Shown piece after piece: positions 24,678 through 26,347 of a DNA stretch of 26,347 bases (positions within the stretch are counted from its first letter, which is position 1; every line of letters begins with the position of its first letter). Made by a program: the position numbers and the translations under genes. The notes under the pieces are model-generated. The model was given only the letters and a program-made list of their open reading frames with translations. It was not told the DNA's origin and did not search any database. The stretch comes from CALAGJ01 sp964293305 (GTDB taxonomy: Bacteria > Bacteroidota > Bacteroidia > Chitinophagales > Chitinophagaceae): contig CAXYYO010000045.1 in the NCBI GenBank assembly GCA_964293305.1, positions 1-26,347 of the forward strand, in the 5' to 3' direction.

Positions 24678-25154
24678 TTATCTTTCTATTAATACTATTT
24701 CAGGGGAGCTGATGGTATCGCTTACATTTCCGGCCCTGTCCCTGAGTACAAAACGAAAAATACAAGAATCATTTTTGCCATCACATACAGGATCTTTTAC
24801 AAGCGGATAATCTGAAGCAGGCGAATAGGAATACCTGATTAATAATTCACCTTCGGAGAAGTCAACTTCTGGTGCATCAGGTAATTCATAATAACTTGCA
24901 GTACTACTTTCAGCACAATTTCTCACAAGTTTTTGAACATAAAGTGCTGTATCCAATATAGGGTCCACAAAGCCAAAAATATCCCCCTCTTTATCCGTAA
25001 ATTTTAGGGTAAATGTAATATTTTCTCCTGGTGACCATGTGGTTAAACTTGTTGATATAAACTCTAATTGTGGTCGGGTTGTAAATTCATCTTTTTTGCA
25101 ACTCAAAAGAATAACAGCATAAAACAAGGCAATTGCAATTAATTTAGCACGCAT
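24678..25154 (-). CDS. Small lipoprotein, Ig-like fold suspected
   Basis: A 158-residue lipoprotein. The ATG at 25152-25154 opens a signal peptide with lipobox LLSC (MRAKLIAIALFYAVILLSC); the frame is open 12 codons further, but the signal peptide start is preferred. The mature part has repeated strands typical of an Ig/cadherin-like domain (SPGENITFTLKFTDKEGDIFGFVDP and FRFVLRDRAGNVSDTISSPEIVL), where DKEGD and DRAGN look like turns that may bind calcium. I recall similar short lipoproteins in other Bacteroidota, without known function. It leads the operon with the UbiA-like and M42 genes and is read from the promoter at 25172. Confidence 0.8.
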   Translation of the reverse strand: MRAKLIAIALFYAVILLSCKKDEFTTRPQLEFISTSLTTWSPGENITFTLKFTDKEGDIFGFVDPILDTALYVQKLVRNCAESSTASYYELPDAPEVDFSEGELLIRYSYSPASDYPLVKDPVCDGKNDSCIFRFVLRDRAGNVSDTISSPEIVLIER

Positions 25155-25171
25155 ATTTCTGATTAACAATT

Positions 25172-25179
25172 CAAATGTA
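25172..25179 (-). promoter_or_regulatory. -7 box of the lipoprotein-ubiA-M42 operon
   Basis: TACATTTG on the minus strand fits TAnnTTTG and ends 17 bases before the lipoprotein ATG. No clear TTTG lies at the usual -33 spacing. It falls in the 45-base gap between this divergent operon and the LuxE-like gene, so both promoters may share this short region. Confidence 0.45.
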
Positions 25180-25199
25180 AACGATTCCATTTTGCTTTT

Positions 25200-26177
25200 A
25201 TGATAAGGCCTAAAATATTTAACGAAATCTTTCTATCAAATAAAACCTTGCAAACAAAAGCATTGCAAATATATGCATACCAATTTGAGCAAAATCAGCT
25301 GTATAAGGATTGGTGTAGTTTGGTATTTCCACAGCAGCATCCCCAAAACATTACGGATATTCCTTTCCTGCCCGTTTCATTTTTTAAAACCCATACTGTA
25401 CAATCGAACCATAGTGAAAGCAATACTATTTTTGAAAGTAGCGGCACAACAGGTTTTAATACCAGTAGGCATTTTGTACCTGACATTTATTTATATGAAC
25501 AAAGTTTTAAAAAGGGATTTGAAATCTTTTACGGCAAGCCTAGTAATTGGTGTATCCTCTGTTTATTGCCTTCCTATTTAGAAAGAAAAAATGCTTCCTT
25601 AGTTTATATGGCAGCAGAATTAATGCGTGAATCTTCAAATACTTCTAATGGATTTTTTTTAGATGATTTTGAACAACTCAATGAAAGAATTACTCATCAA
25701 GAGCTGAAAGGTCAGCCAACAATTTTATTGGGTGTATCCTTTGCACTGCTTGATTTTTCTGCATTGCATCCCCAAGCACTTTCTCATACAATTGTAATGG
25801 AAACAGGTGGCATGAAGGGAAGAAAAAAGGAAATGATTCGTGCAGAATTCCACGATTCGCTCAGATCAAACTTTGGCCTAAAATCTATACATTCAGAATA
25901 TGGCATGACTGAGTTACTAAGCCAAGCTTATTCTGCCGGAAATGGCCTTTATCGCTGTCCACCTTGGATGCGGGTGCTTGTAAGAAATGAAGATGATCCA
26001 AAACAGGTATTCGAAGCTGGTAAAGGACTTATCAATATTATAGACCTGGCAAATTTTGATAGCTGTAGTTTTATTGCCACAGATGATGCAGGCATAGTGT
26101 ACGAGGATGGTAGTTTTGAAATATTGGGTCGTTCAGACAACAGTGATATAAGGGGCTGTAGCCTCATGTCTGTTTAA
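25200..26177 (+). CDS. LuxE-type acyl-protein synthetase
   Basis: A 325-residue cytosolic adenylate-forming enzyme. Seen: the P-loop SSGTTG (80-85) followed by TSRHFVPD, ETGGMKGRKKEM (201-212), YGMTE (234-238), and LANFDSCSFIATDDAG with D295/D296 before ILGRSDNSDIRGC. This is the LuxE/PaaK-like set: ATP activates a carboxylic acid to an acyl-AMP that is passed to a protein or carrier. LuxE does so for fatty acids in light-emitting bacteria, but close partners (luxC, luxD, luxAB) are absent here, so a different acyl group is likely. The ATG at 25200 is only 45 bases from the divergent lipoprotein start. The last 170 bases of the window after the stop hold no gene I can see. Confidence 0.9.
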   Translation: MIRPKIFNEIFLSNKTLQTKALQIYAYQFEQNQLYKDWCSLVFPQQHPQNITDIPFLPVSFFKTHTVQSNHSESNTIFESSGTTGFNTSRHFVPDIYLYEQSFKKGFEIFYGKPSNWCILCLLPSYLERKNASLVYMAAELMRESSNTSNGFFLDDFEQLNERITHQELKGQPTILLGVSFALLDFSALHPQALSHTIVMETGGMKGRKKEMIRAEFHDSLRSNFGLKSIHSEYGMTELLSQAYSAGNGLYRCPPWMRVLVRNEDDPKQVFEAGKGLINIIDLANFDSCSFIATDDAGIVYEDGSFEILGRSDNSDIRGCSLMSV

Positions 26178-26347
26178 CCTAGATAATCCTGTTGAATTGT
26201 ATAACATAGCCGAAATACAGCATAAATAAACTTTTCTGCACCATTTTAGACGTTTAAAAACCTTTCTATTTTTCCACCAAAATACAACCCATCAACAGAT
26301 CAATATTTGTTCAGCACTTTTCATAACAAAGCCAACTGCATAGTCCT

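Noticed and set aside
26178..26347. Partial gene at the right edge
   Set aside because: No frame stays open with coding character on either strand; AT-rich intergenic sequence is more likely.

Overview
The window looks like chromosomal DNA of a low-GC member of the Bacteroidota, most likely a Chitinophagaceae-like genus. The case rests on a fused MurF-alanine racemase, the gliding genes gldF and gldG, several promoters of the Bacteroidota type (-7 box TAnnTTTG), almost no Shine-Dalgarno sequences, and many short lipoproteins. No rRNA, tRNA or CRISPR array was seen.

Layout. (1) 125-2130: an exported protein with M14-peptidase-like motifs (-), then an atypical short-chain dehydrogenase and a small conserved protein (+). 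(2) 8083 down to 2141 (-): a tight cluster read gldF, gldG, terC, murF-alr. It joins a gliding ABC-transporter permease and its partner with a TerC membrane protein and a two-step cell-wall enzyme. (3) 8084-16086: an accessory-looking stretch. It has degenerate ~95-bp intergenic repeats, an ssb gene broken by one amber codon, a tyrosine recombinase with a perfect hairpin on its stop codon, and a 1402-residue protein ending in a peptidoglycan-amidase-like domain. A HigB/HigA toxin-antitoxin pair follows, lying between two direct-repeat remnants of an IS110-type transposase 3' end. (4) 16087-19187 (-): a soluble PAS histidine kinase with a GTG start and an exported CocE/NonD (S15) ester hydrolase. 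(5) 19384-20911 (+): a lipoprotein with AGSG repeats (DUF2807/GIN type) and a deoxynucleoside kinase. (6) 20975-25154 (-): a TauE/SafE permease and a decayed fragment resembling a PhyH dioxygenase start, then an operon of a lipoprotein, a UbiA-like membrane protein, an M42 aminopeptidase and a LEA14-like lipoprotein. (7) 25200-26177 (+): a LuxE-type acyl-protein synthetase without its usual partners.

Most genes are ordinary chromosomal genes. The part most worth attention is 8.5-16 kb. There a recombinase, a palindrome, an exactly spaced promoter and a large protein built like a modular effector sit next to an addiction module and insertion-sequence scars. I cannot show that these form one system, and most family calls come from motif recognition by eye without a database search.
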